Shown: positions 1 to 5,033, numbered from the stretch's first letter. The stretch is DNA of 5,033 nucleotides from Deltaproteobacteria bacterium (GCA_016219165.1 JACRCB010000175.1:1-5033); one strand, 5' to 3'. A program made the numbers and translations. Notes: generated by a model from the sequence alone, not told the origin.

Positions 1-119
1 AGACCGCCCTCGCGTTCATGGGCATGGCAAAAGAGGAGTTCAGGCTTCCGCTTGTAAAGCTGAGTGAGGAAAACAAAAAGAAACTTAAAGATGCGCTCAA
101 GGGTTACGGGCTTATCTAA
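1..119 (+). CDS. dapA: 4-hydroxy-tetrahydrodipicolinate synthase, C-terminal end (partial)
   Basis: This is the 3' end of a gene that enters from the left edge. The open frame starts at base 3, runs 38 codons and stops at TAA (117-119). The peptide begins TALAFMGMAKEEFRLPL and ends LKDALKGYGLI. That matches the usual C-terminus of DapA, in which a short helix carrying an 'FRLPL' segment is followed by a lysine-rich helix ending in a 'GLI/GLL' tail. DapA condenses pyruvate with aspartate semialdehyde in the cytoplasm, the first committed step of the diaminopimelate/lysine pathway. Its catalytic lysine and the rest of the TIM barrel lie outside the window, so the call rests on the tail plus the dapB gene that starts 36 nt downstream. 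It is almost certainly cotranscribed with dapB. No terminator-like hairpin is visible in the gap. Confidence 0.85.
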   Translation, partial: TALAFMGMAKEEFRLPLVKLSEENKKKLKDALKGYGLI

Positions 120-155
120 GCCATCCTTTCAGCGGCTGTTTGGAAGAGGGATTAA

Positions 156-959
156 ATGACGGGTATCGCGGTCAGCGGGGTTGCCGGCAGGATGGGGAAG
201 AGCATAGTCTCCGCCGTGGTGGAGAATAAGGCGCTTGAGCTTACGGGCGCCCTCGAAAGCCCAGGGCATCCATCGGTCGGCAAGGACGCGGGTTTGGTTT
301 GCGGCCTCGAAAAAACCGGGGTGAAGGTCGCTGATACGCCCGAAAGGGCGTTTAGAAAGGCCGACGTCATAATCGATTTTTCGACCCCGGAGGCGTCCAT
401 AAGGAATCTCGAAGTAGCGTCCGCCATGGGTAAGGCCATAGTAATAGGGACTACAGGTTTCTCACACCATCACAGGGAGAGGATGAGCGAACTTTCAAGG
501 GCGGCGAGGGTTGTGGCCGCCCCGAATATGAGTATCGGCGTCAATCTCCTCTTTAAACTCGTGGAGGCCGCCTCCATGGCGTTAGGGGACGATTACGACA
601 GCGAGATAATCGAATACCACCATCGCCACAAGGTCGATGCGCCTTCCGGCAGCGCGCTCAGGATCGCCGAGGTTATGGCGCATACGCTTAAAAGGGATAT
701 GGAAAAGGTTCTGGTATACGCAAGGAAAGGTATTATCGGGGAGCGCGCCAACGGGGAGATAGGCATACAGAGCGTCAGGGCCGGGGACATAGTGGGAGAC
801 CATGTCGTGCTTTTCGCGGGCAATGGCGAGAGGGTGGAACTCATCCACAGGGCGCACTCCCGCTCTACCTTTGCCAGGGGCGCCGTGAGGGCGGCCCTGT
901 GGCTTGTCGATAAACCCGTGGGCCTCTACGACATGCAGGATGTGCTCGGGCTCAGATGA
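156..959 (+). CDS. dapB: 4-hydroxy-tetrahydrodipicolinate reductase
   Basis: DapB (267 aa; family usually about 265-275) reduces the DapA product to tetrahydrodipicolinate with NAD(P)H in the cytoplasm, for lysine and peptidoglycan diaminopimelate. An N-terminal Rossmann fold carries GVAGRMG at residues 8-14. Glu34 lies where the family selects between NADH and NADPH. Conserved strands DVIIDFSTPEA (70-80) and GTTGF (98-102) follow, then AAPNMSIGVNLL (121-132). The catalytic block EYHHRHKVDAPSGSA (153-167) supplies the expected catalytic His155 and general-acid Lys159, and has the family PSG loop. The C-terminal part GDHVVLFAGNGERVELIHRA (214-233) is also typical. The only small departure is Ser166 where Thr is more common in the PSGTA motif. 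The start is ATG with AAGAGGG (144-150) five bases upstream. It sits 36 nt after dapA in the same orientation, so it is very likely an operon member. All key residues are present. Confidence 0.97.
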   Translation: MTGIAVSGVAGRMGKSIVSAVVENKALELTGALESPGHPSVGKDAGLVCGLEKTGVKVADTPERAFRKADVIIDFSTPEASIRNLEVASAMGKAIVIGTTGFSHHHRERMSELSRAARVVAAPNMSIGVNLLFKLVEAASMALGDDYDSEIIEYHHRHKVDAPSGSALRIAEVMAHTLKRDMEKVLVYARKGIIGERANGEIGIQSVRAGDIVGDHVVLFAGNGERVELIHRAHSRSTFARGAVRAALWLVDKPVGLYDMQDVLGLR

Positions 960-1016
960 TGCAATAGGCGGGATGCAGAGAAACCTTATGGAACCGGAAA
1001 AGAGAAGGAGGATAGA

Positions 1017-1784
1017 ATGTTAAAATATTTAAACATCACTTTTTGTCTTGTGGTTTTGTTTCTCTCCGCAAACCCGGCCCGTGCCTTTCAGGGGCCCGGA
1101 TGCGCGGCTGACTGCAAGGACTGCCACTCCATTTCAATGGATGAGGCGGATAAGATACTCAAGACCGCTCAGTTCGAGGCAAAGGTAAAGGATATAAAGA
1201 TTAGCCCGGTAAAGGGGTTGTGGGAGGTCGAGCTCGCAAAAGGCAGCGAGACGATAACCGTGTATCTGGACTTTGCGAAGAAGTACCTCGTAAGGGGACA
1301 GTTTCTTCCTGTCGCGGATATCGGGAAACCTGCGCCGCTTACCAAGGTCGACACCAAGAAAATCCCTCTCTCCGACGCCCTTGTCCTCGGCAATAAGGAC
1401 GCAAAAACCAAGATAATCGTCTTCGATGACCCGGACTGCCCTTTCTGCAAGAAACTCCACGAGGAGATAAGAAAGATAATAGAGAAGAATAAGGATATAT
1501 CTTTTTTGATAAAACTCTATCCCCTCCCCATCCACAAGGAGGCGTACGACAAATCAAAGGCTATCCTTTGCGAGAAATCGGTTAAACTCCTTGATGATGC
1601 CTTTGCGGGAAAGGTACTGCCCAAACCCAAATGCGCGGCAAAAGAGATTGATGAGAACATCAAACTCGCCGGCGAACTGGGCATCCGCGGCACCCCGGCC
1701 ATCATACTTCCGGACGGCAGGCTCATCCCGGGATATGTGGATGCGGACACGCTGTTGAAGATTCTTGAGTCGCCGCCGCTGTAG
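1017..1784 (+). CDS. DsbC-like periplasmic thiol:disulfide isomerase with N-terminal CXXCH
   Basis: A 255-residue secreted thioredoxin-fold protein resembling DsbC/DsbG, which reshuffle wrong disulfides in periplasmic proteins. Residues 1-23 form a Sec signal peptide (Lys3, hydrophobic core 7-18, cleavage after ARA). Residues about 40-105 look like the DsbC N-terminal dimerisation domain. A linker follows, then the catalytic domain with DDPDCPFCKKLHEE (active cysteines 141 and 144) and the cis-proline loop RGTP (Pro227). Cys185 (AILCEK) and Cys206 (PKCAA) align with the second, structural disulfide of E. coli DsbC. The C-terminal GRLIPGYVDADTLLKIL also matches DsbC. Unusual features are Cys29 and a CKDCH sequence (33-37) directly after the signal peptide, which has the form of a c-type haem site. 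The start is fixed by AAGGAGG (1005-1011), five bases before ATG. It lies 57 nt after dapB, so readthrough is possible, but function gives no link. The exact DsbC/DsbG subtype is uncertain. Confidence 0.88.
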   Translation: MLKYLNITFCLVVLFLSANPARAFQGPGCAADCKDCHSISMDEADKILKTAQFEAKVKDIKISPVKGLWEVELAKGSETITVYLDFAKKYLVRGQFLPVADIGKPAPLTKVDTKKIPLSDALVLGNKDAKTKIIVFDDPDCPFCKKLHEEIRKIIEKNKDISFLIKLYPLPIHKEAYDKSKAILCEKSVKLLDDAFAGKVLPKPKCAAKEIDENIKLAGELGIRGTPAIILPDGRLIPGYVDADTLLKILESPPL

Positions 1785-1808
1785 GCAAAAACCGGAGCCG
1801 GCGGGGAG
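1783..1808 (-). repeat. Orphan copy of the tRNA-Thr 3' end and flank
   Basis: These 26 bases match 1845-1870 with a single difference (C at 1793, T at 1855). The copied stretch covers, on the minus strand, the last part of the tRNA T-arm, the 3' acceptor strand, the discriminator base and the CC of CCA, plus ten bases of downstream flank with a T5 run. In this copy the final A of CCA is G. Nothing of the rest of a tRNA can be recognised beside it, so it is a fragment and not a second tRNA gene. Its left edge overlaps the TAG stop codon of the dsbC-like gene (1782-1784). Possible origins are a tandem duplication that decayed, or the scar of an element that used the tRNA as attachment site. Confidence 0.85.
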
Positions 1809-1819
1809 GTAACAGGAGT

Positions 1820-1835
1820 CCTTCCGAAAGGAAGG
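1820..1835. other. Hairpin with six-base-pair stem and GAAA loop
   Basis: CCTTCC (1820-1825) and GGAAGG (1830-1835) can pair around GAAA, a stable GNRA-type tetraloop when read on the + strand. It lies 35 nt after the stop of the dsbC-like gene and between the two copies of the tRNA 3' end. Neither strand shows a T-run directly after the stem, so it is not a standard intrinsic terminator. It could protect or shape the 3' end of the dsbC-like transcript, or may have no role. Confidence 0.45.
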
Positions 1836-1844
1836 GAAAGGTGC

Positions 1845-1870
1845 AGGCAAAAACTGGAGCCGGCGGGGAG
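1845..1870 (-). repeat. Parental copy of the duplicated tRNA-Thr 3' end
   Basis: This is the copy of the 26-bp direct repeat that lies within and just after the functional tRNA-Thr gene. Bases 1855-1870 are tRNA and bases 1845-1854 are 3' flank. The second copy is 62 bp away at 1783-1808. Because the identity continues past the tRNA end into the flank, conservation of tRNA sequence alone cannot explain it. Confidence 0.85.
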
Positions 1871-1929
1871 AGTCGAACTCCCGGCCAACTGATTACGAAT
1901 CAGTTGCTCTACCACTGAGCTACGCCGGC
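1855..1929 (-). tRNA. tRNA-Thr (anticodon CGU)
   Basis: Read on the minus strand, the 75 bases fold into a full cloverleaf. The acceptor stem is GCCGGCG paired with CGCCGGC (seven perfect pairs), the D-stem is GCTC/GAGC, and the anticodon stem is ACTGA/TCAGT around the loop TTCGTAA. A five-base variable loop precedes the T-stem GGGAG/CTCCC with loop TTCGACT. The anticodon CGT (plus-strand bases 1895-1897) reads ACG, a threonine codon. The discriminator base is U and the 3' CCA is encoded in the gene. It lies antisense between two + strand genes. A promoter with consensus spacing stands right in front, so the gene appears to be transcribed alone with only a few bases of 5' leader. Confidence 0.97.
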
Positions 1930-1939
1930 CGGCAAAACA

Positions 1940-1968
1940 ATGGTAAGTTAACGGAGTGGTTTTGTCAA
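1940..1968 (-). promoter_or_regulatory. Sigma-70-type promoter of tRNA-Thr
   Basis: On the minus strand a perfect -35 TTGACA (1963-1968) is followed, after exactly 17 bases, by a -10 TACCAT (1940-1945, four of six consensus bases including TA at the start and T at the end). Transcription would begin about seven bases further on, only about four bases before the mature tRNA 5' end at 1929. A consensus -35, ideal spacing and position directly in front of a stable RNA gene make this a strong prediction. Confidence 0.8.
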
Positions 1969-2077
1969 GACCGGGGCGGACTCTTTGTAAAAAGCCGCGG
2001 CCTTGGCTTCGTCAATGGCCGGTGGAAAGGCCCTTCTTAAAACTTTCAGACATAAAAGATACGAAGGTTTCTCAAAA

Positions 2078-2084
2078 GAGGGAG
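2078..2084 (+). promoter_or_regulatory. Shine-Dalgarno that fixes the response regulator start
   Basis: GAGGGAG lies eight bases before the ATG at 2093. The reading frame is open back to a TTG at 2003, but that codon has no comparable ribosome binding site. The ATG at 2093 gives a protein beginning MPFEKILIIDDD, where a receiver domain normally begins. Confidence 0.8.
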
Positions 2085-2092
2085 CGGAATTC

Positions 2093-3541
2093 ATGCCGTT
2101 CGAAAAGATTCTCATAATAGATGACGACAACCTCACAAGCGTCATGGTTGAGGCGATGCTCCGCAGCTACGACTTCCAAACAAGGCGCGCCCCCAACGGG
2201 ACAAAGGGGATTGAGGCCGCAAGGCAGTGGCGGCCGGACCTGATACTCCTCGATATTGTAATGCCGGATGTGGACGGGTTGACGGTGTGCGAGGCCATAA
2301 GGGGGGTTGAATTTTCTCAAAGGCCGTCCGTCATTATTACCTCAAGCAAGGGGGACAAAAAAATGATTGCGGAGGCCCTCCATAGAGGCGCCGACGACTT
2401 TATCGTAAAGCCGGCGGACGAACTCGAACTTATAGCGAGGATAAGCGCCCAACTGAGGATTGCCGGTTTATTGAAGGAGTCCGAGGAGGACAGAAGAAAT
2501 ACCGAGACCATCCTCGCAATAACCGAGGCCATGGGGACAACCCTCGATTCCACGGAAATCCTCGATATAATCGTAAAGAAGGTAGCGGAGTGCGTGGGGG
2601 CGGTAAGGTGTTCCATCGTGCTGCTTAAGACGAGGGACGAGGGCTATGTGCTTGTCTCTCACGAGGACCCGAAGGTAAGGGACTTAAAGATAGACCTTAA
2701 AAAATATCCGGAGATACTGGAGGTTATCAGGACAAAGACCCCGCTTGTAGTCGAGGATATGGCAAGCCATCCGCTGATGAACCCCGTGAGGGAATGGATA
2801 AGAAAACTTGAATTCATGAGCGTTCTGGTCATTCCAATCGTCTTTAACGAGAAAGTCCTCGGCACCCTCTTTTTACGGGCGAGGAGAAAGGACAGGGGCT
2901 TTACCGGAAAGGAGGTGGAGTTCTGCCGGATAATCGCCAACTCTTCTTATCATGCGCTTAAGAACGCAAAACTCTTTGAAGAGGCTACAAAAGAAAAGAA
3001 CCGCCTCGGGGAACTCGCCACAAGGGACCCGCTGACGTCCCTGTATAACCATAATTTTTTCTACACGCGTCTTGAGGAGGAAGTCGAGAGGGCCATGAGA
3101 TACTCCACCCACCTTTCGTTAATAATGATGGACGTAGACGACTTCAAACGCATAAACGACACCTACGGCCACAGGACCGGGGACAGGGTATTGAAGGAGG
3201 TCGCGGCATTGATACAGAAAAGCGTCAGGAAGGTGGATATGGTTGCGCGTTACGGCGGGGAGGAGTTCGCCGTGGTGATGCCCCAAACCCCCCTGGACGG
3301 GGCGTCCGAGGAGGCGGAGAGGATAAGGAGGCTTATTTCCGGCCATTCGTACGGAGACGTTGAAAACGGCGGCCTTAGAGACGAAGAGATAACGGTGAGC
3401 CTTGGGGTTGCCGCTTATCCCCACAAAAAGATTGAAAGCGCGGGTGACCTCGTAAACCAGGCGGACAGGGCCCTTTACGAGGCAAAGAATTCGGGGAAGA
3501 ACTGCGTAAGGAAAATGTCTCTTAAGGGAAACTCTTTGTAA
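2093..3541 (+). CDS. Response regulator diguanylate cyclase (REC-GAF-GGDEF)
   Basis: A 482-residue soluble cytoplasmic protein with no membrane segment. The N-terminal receiver domain (about 4-122) has acidic Asp10-Asp12, phospho-acceptor Asp54 in LLDIVMPD, Thr83 and Lys106 in VKPAD, so all phosphorylation residues are intact. A GAF domain spans about 136-292, ligand unknown. A helical linker (about 293-310) leads into RDPLTSLYNH and the GGDEF domain (about 311-476). That domain has metal-binding Asp347 in MMDVDDFKRINDTYGH, substrate residues Asn355 and Asp364, and active-site GGEEF at 388-392. RKVD (379-382), five residues before GGEEF, is the RxxD inhibitory site that binds c-di-GMP. It should therefore make c-di-GMP from two GTP when phosphorylated, under product inhibition. 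No histidine kinase is adjacent, so its partner is unknown. An in-frame TTG at 2003 would add 30 residues that do not resemble a receiver domain and was rejected. The upstream 1969-2077 shows no convincing promoter. Confidence 0.95.
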   Translation: MPFEKILIIDDDNLTSVMVEAMLRSYDFQTRRAPNGTKGIEAARQWRPDLILLDIVMPDVDGLTVCEAIRGVEFSQRPSVIITSSKGDKKMIAEALHRGADDFIVKPADELELIARISAQLRIAGLLKESEEDRRNTETILAITEAMGTTLDSTEILDIIVKKVAECVGAVRCSIVLLKTRDEGYVLVSHEDPKVRDLKIDLKKYPEILEVIRTKTPLVVEDMASHPLMNPVREWIRKLEFMSVLVIPIVFNEKVLGTLFLRARRKDRGFTGKEVEFCRIIANSSYHALKNAKLFEEATKEKNRLGELATRDPLTSLYNHNFFYTRLEEEVERAMRYSTHLSLIMMDVDDFKRINDTYGHRTGDRVLKEVAALIQKSVRKVDMVARYGGEEFAVVMPQTPLDGASEEAERIRRLISGHSYGDVENGGLRDEEITVSLGVAAYPHKKIESAGDLVNQADRALYEAKNSGKNCVRKMSLKGNSL

Positions 3542-3545
3542 GAGG

Positions 3546-3559
3546 CCGTGATGACACGG
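3546..3559. other. Small hairpin between convergent genes
   Basis: CCGTG (3546-3550) and CACGG (3555-3559) can pair around ATGA in the 27-nt gap between the stop of the diguanylate cyclase gene and the stop of thiC. Its position would suit a bidirectional terminator, but the stem is only five pairs and no T-run follows on either strand. It is recorded as a weak structural feature only. Confidence 0.3.
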
Positions 3560-3568
3560 GCGCTACGT

Positions 3569-4861
3569 TCAAAAACTCCCGGGGCCGTCAATCTTTATCG
3601 CGCACAGACTCCCGCACATCGTGCATACATCGGTGTCCTTGGGGGGGCTCGACTCCCTTAAAGCCCTCGCGGTCTGCGGGTCTACCGAGAGGCTTATCTG
3701 TTTGTCCCAGTTAAGGGCCTTTCTCGCCCTGCTCATCTCGATATCCTTTTCCATGGCGCCCGGTACCTTTTTTGCGATATCGCCGGCGTGGGCCGCAATC
3801 CGGGACGCGATAACGCCCACCCTTACGTCCCCGGCCGTGGGGAGCCTTAAGTGCTCGCTCGGCGTTACATAGCAGAGAAAATCCGCGCCCTTCGCGGCCG
3901 CAATGGCCCCTCCGATTGCGGATGTAATGTGGTCGTAGCCCGGGGCTATGTCAGTTACGAGGGGCCCGAGGACATAGAATGGGGCGCCGTGGCAGAGTTG
4001 TTTCTCCAATAGAACGTTCGCCTCTATCTGGTCTATGGGCATGTGGCCGGGCCCTTCTATCATAACCCCGACACCCTCTTCCCTCGCTCTTCCGGCAAGG
4101 CCTCCGAGGGTAGAGAGTTCTTCTATCTGGGCGCCGTCGGTTGCGTCCTTGAGGCATCCCGGCCTCAGCCCGTCCCCGAGGCTTAAGACCATATCGTATT
4201 TTTTTGCAATCTTAAGTAGGCGGGGAAACTCTTCATAAAGCGGGTTCTCTTTCCCGTTGAATCTCATCCACTCGGCAGTAAGGGCCCCTCCCCTCGATAC
4301 TATCCCCATTATCCTCCCATTGCCCCTCCCGTCTTTTTTCATCCTCCCGACGGCCGATAGAGTTACCCCGCAGTGCACCGTGACAAAATCCACCCCGTCG
4401 CCCGCATGTCTTTCTATGGTATCGAATATTTCTTCGGGTTCCAGTTGAACGAACGACTTTCCTCTTTTTTTTGCATCGAGCGCGGCCTGATAGATGGGCA
4501 CCGTGCCGACCGGGACCGGGGATTCATCGAGTATGAGCCTTCTGAGCCCGTCGAGATTCCCGCCGGTAGAAAGGTCCATCACCGCGTCGGCGCCGGCTTC
4601 GACCGCGACCTTAAGTTTCTCAAGTTCTTCGCGGGGGTCGGTTCTATCCTCGGATGAGCCTATGTTAGCGTTTATCTTCGTCCTCAGGCCCCTGCCGATT
4701 GCGAGCGGCCTTATTGAACCCCTGATGATATTTCGCGCGATGATTACCGTGCCCTCCGCCAATTCCTTTCTTATATATTCGGCGGTCGCGCCTTCAGAGG
4801 CCGCGGCCTCTTCCATTTCGTCCGTTATCCTGCCGCTTCTGGCAAGTTCGAGCCTCGTCAT
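3569..4861 (-). CDS. thiC: Phosphomethylpyrimidine synthase (short, anaerobe-type ThiC)
   Basis: ThiC is a cytoplasmic radical-SAM enzyme that rearranges aminoimidazole ribotide into hydroxymethylpyrimidine phosphate, the pyrimidine half of thiamine. The 430 residues carry the family blocks in order: NANIGSS (64-70), MDLSTGG (95-101), GTVPIYQA (119-126), TVHCGVT (161-167), GIVSRGG (186-192), SLGDGLRPG (227-235), EGPGHMP (269-275) and LGPLVTDIAPGYDHITSAIG (298-317). His273 and His337 have the 64-residue spacing of the metal-binding histidines of Caulobacter ThiC. The C-terminal CTMCGSLC (413-420) supplies the cysteines for the 4Fe-4S cluster. It lacks the long N-terminal extension of the enteric enzyme (about 630 aa), as in many anaerobes. 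Here the cysteines are spaced CX2CX3C, one residue shorter than the CX2CX4C of long ThiC. The start is ATG with AGGAGG (4867-4872) five bases upstream. A ThiC paralogue such as the B12 lower-ligand enzyme BzaF is possible but less likely, because no cobalamin gene is nearby. Confidence 0.92.
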   Translation of the reverse strand: MTRLELARSGRITDEMEEAAASEGATAEYIRKELAEGTVIIARNIIRGSIRPLAIGRGLRTKINANIGSSEDRTDPREELEKLKVAVEAGADAVMDLSTGGNLDGLRRLILDESPVPVGTVPIYQAALDAKKRGKSFVQLEPEEIFDTIERHAGDGVDFVTVHCGVTLSAVGRMKKDGRGNGRIMGIVSRGGALTAEWMRFNGKENPLYEEFPRLLKIAKKYDMVLSLGDGLRPGCLKDATDGAQIEELSTLGGLAGRAREEGVGVMIEGPGHMPIDQIEANVLLEKQLCHGAPFYVLGPLVTDIAPGYDHITSAIGGAIAAAKGADFLCYVTPSEHLRLPTAGDVRVGVIASRIAAHAGDIAKKVPGAMEKDIEMSRARKALNWDKQISLSVDPQTARALRESSPPKDTDVCTMCGSLCAIKIDGPGSF

Positions 4862-4866
4862 ATCAA

Positions 4867-4917
4867 CCTCCTGTCTCCGGGGAACCCTTTGCAGATTTAT
4901 AAAAAGGTTCCTGCCGG
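4867..4917 (-). promoter_or_regulatory. thiC leader hairpin abutting the Shine-Dalgarno
   Basis: In the minus-strand mRNA, GGAACC (4906-4911) can pair with GGTTCC (4881-4886), and inner TTT/AAA pairs are possible. The stem can be lengthened by CCGG (4914-4917) pairing with CCGG (4877-4880) across a two-base bulge. The outer stem ends four bases before the AGGAGG ribosome binding site (4867-4872). A structure so close to the start could affect ribosome access, but no ligand-binding consensus is visible. In particular, the TPP-riboswitch signature expected in front of many thiC genes is not there. Confidence 0.45.
4896..4910 (+). repeat. 15-base direct repeat shared with the upstream palindrome
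   Basis: TTTATAAAAAGGTTC here is identical to 4965-4979 inside the 34-bp palindrome, and its reverse complement occurs at 4958-4972. In this place it forms one arm and part of the loop of the thiC leader hairpin. The match suggests that the leader hairpin and the palindrome have a common origin. Confidence 0.8.
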
Positions 4918-4945
4918 ATATACCCCTTTAAGTAACCTCTGAAAA
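4917..4945 (-). promoter_or_regulatory. Candidate thiC promoter (weak)
   Basis: On the minus strand TTTTCA (4940-4945) and TATATC (4917-4922) are separated by 17 bases. Each matches four of six positions of the sigma-70 consensus. A start about seven bases downstream would leave a leader of roughly 50 nt. The region is AT-rich, so chance matches are likely. A TATAAA at 4896-4901 was also considered but has no -35 partner. Confidence 0.25.
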
Positions 4946-4951
4946 ATTATC

Positions 4952-4985
4952 TTGAGAGAACCTTTTTATAAAAAGGTTCTCTCAA
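4952..4985. repeat. Perfect 34-bp palindrome upstream of thiC
   Basis: Bases 4952-4968 are the exact reverse complement of 4969-4985, with no mismatch and no spacer. Each arm begins TTGAGAGAACC and runs into a T5-A centre. The transcribed strand on either side would fold into a long stem with a small A/U loop. No T-run follows immediately, though AATTTTT occurs several bases downstream on the minus strand, so terminator activity for a gene beyond the right edge is possible but not convincing. The shape and the repeated sequence around it are more like a dispersed palindromic or MITE-type element. Confidence 0.9.
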
Positions 4986-5010
4986 ACTCTCTCCAAAAAT
5001 TTTCAGTTCT

Positions 5011-5027
5011 GGTGGGCACAGCCCACC
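5011..5027. repeat. GGTGGGC/GCCCACC hairpin
   Basis: GGTGGGC (5011-5017) and GCCCACC (5021-5027) form a perfect seven-pair stem around ACA. It lies 25 bases to the right of the 34-bp palindrome, and no gene is visible between it and the window edge. It may be part of the same palindromic repeat element. The window ends six bases later, so its extent cannot be seen. Confidence 0.65.
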
Positions 5028-5033
5028 TCTAAA

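Noticed and set aside
1820..1835. Intrinsic terminator for the dsbC-like gene or the tRNA
   Set aside because: A stable stem and GAAA loop exist, but no T-run follows the stem on either strand. Listed only as a hairpin.
1517..1915. 132-residue minus-strand reading frame across the tRNA and the dsbC-like gene
   Set aside because: It begins inside the tRNA gene and is otherwise the antisense shadow of the dsbC-like gene.
2003..2092. TTG-initiated N-terminal extension of the response regulator (30 extra residues)
   Set aside because: There is no ribosome binding site before the TTG, the residues do not resemble a receiver domain, and a good GAGGGAG stands before the ATG at 2093.
1948..2145. 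65-residue minus-strand reading frame ending in AIDEAKAAAFYKESAPV
   Set aside because: It contains the tRNA promoter and overlaps the start of the response regulator antisense. No ribosome binding site or recognisable family was seen. It might be a decayed gene end, but nothing supports this.
4494..4931. 145-residue plus-strand reading frame opposite thiC
   Set aside because: It is an antisense shadow of a fully conserved ThiC. Its serine-rich low-complexity composition is what the antisense of thiC codons would give.
4862..4950. TPP riboswitch in front of thiC
   Set aside because: The conserved riboswitch core sequences could not be found on the minus strand, and the hairpin present does not match the two-arm TPP fold.
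4952..5027. CRISPR repeats or an origin
   Set aside because: There are palindromes but no regularly spaced repeat-spacer units, no DnaA-box cluster and no associated genes.

Overview
The window is an ordinary chromosomal stretch from an anaerobic-looking bacterium, possibly a Deltaproteobacterium (Desulfobacterota) or a Nitrospirota relative. That guess rests on three things: frequent AGG arginine and ATA isoleucine codons in a moderately GC-rich genome, a short (430-residue) ThiC, and a DsbC-like protein carrying an N-terminal CXXCH. No gene gives a firm taxonomic assignment.

Left part (1-1784, + strand): the last 38 codons of dapA are followed 36 nt later by a complete dapB, so two consecutive steps of lysine/diaminopimelate synthesis sit in one operon. 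After 57 nt comes a secreted DsbC-like thiol:disulfide isomerase with its own strong Shine-Dalgarno. It has a signal peptide, a CPFC active site and a structural cysteine pair, plus a CXXCH motif just after the signal peptide.

Middle (1785-2092, no protein gene): a tRNA-Thr(CGU) gene lies on the minus strand, with a good sigma-70-type promoter directly in front of it. The tRNA 3' end and its flank are duplicated 62 bp away, so a 26-bp near-perfect direct repeat begins in the stop codon of the dsbC-like gene. A hairpin with a GAAA loop lies between the two copies. The remaining 120 bases are the unassigned upstream region of the next gene.

Right part: a + strand REC-GAF-GGDEF response regulator (2093-3541) is a predicted diguanylate cyclase with an intact phospho-acceptor, GGEEF active site and RxxD inhibitory site. 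It converges, across a 27-nt gap, on a minus-strand thiC (3569-4861). ThiC makes the pyrimidine of thiamine. Its leader shows no TPP riboswitch, but it contains a hairpin that ends four bases before the Shine-Dalgarno. Farther upstream are a perfect 34-bp palindrome, which shares a 15-mer with that leader hairpin, and another 7-bp-stem hairpin. Together they look like a dispersed palindromic repeat or MITE-like element.

The genes do not form one functional system: lysine synthesis, periplasmic disulfide chemistry, c-di-GMP signalling and thiamine synthesis are simply adjacent. I see no evidence of a new multi-gene system. The items most worth a second look are the duplicated tRNA end, the CXXCH on the DsbC-like protein, and the palindromic region upstream of thiC.
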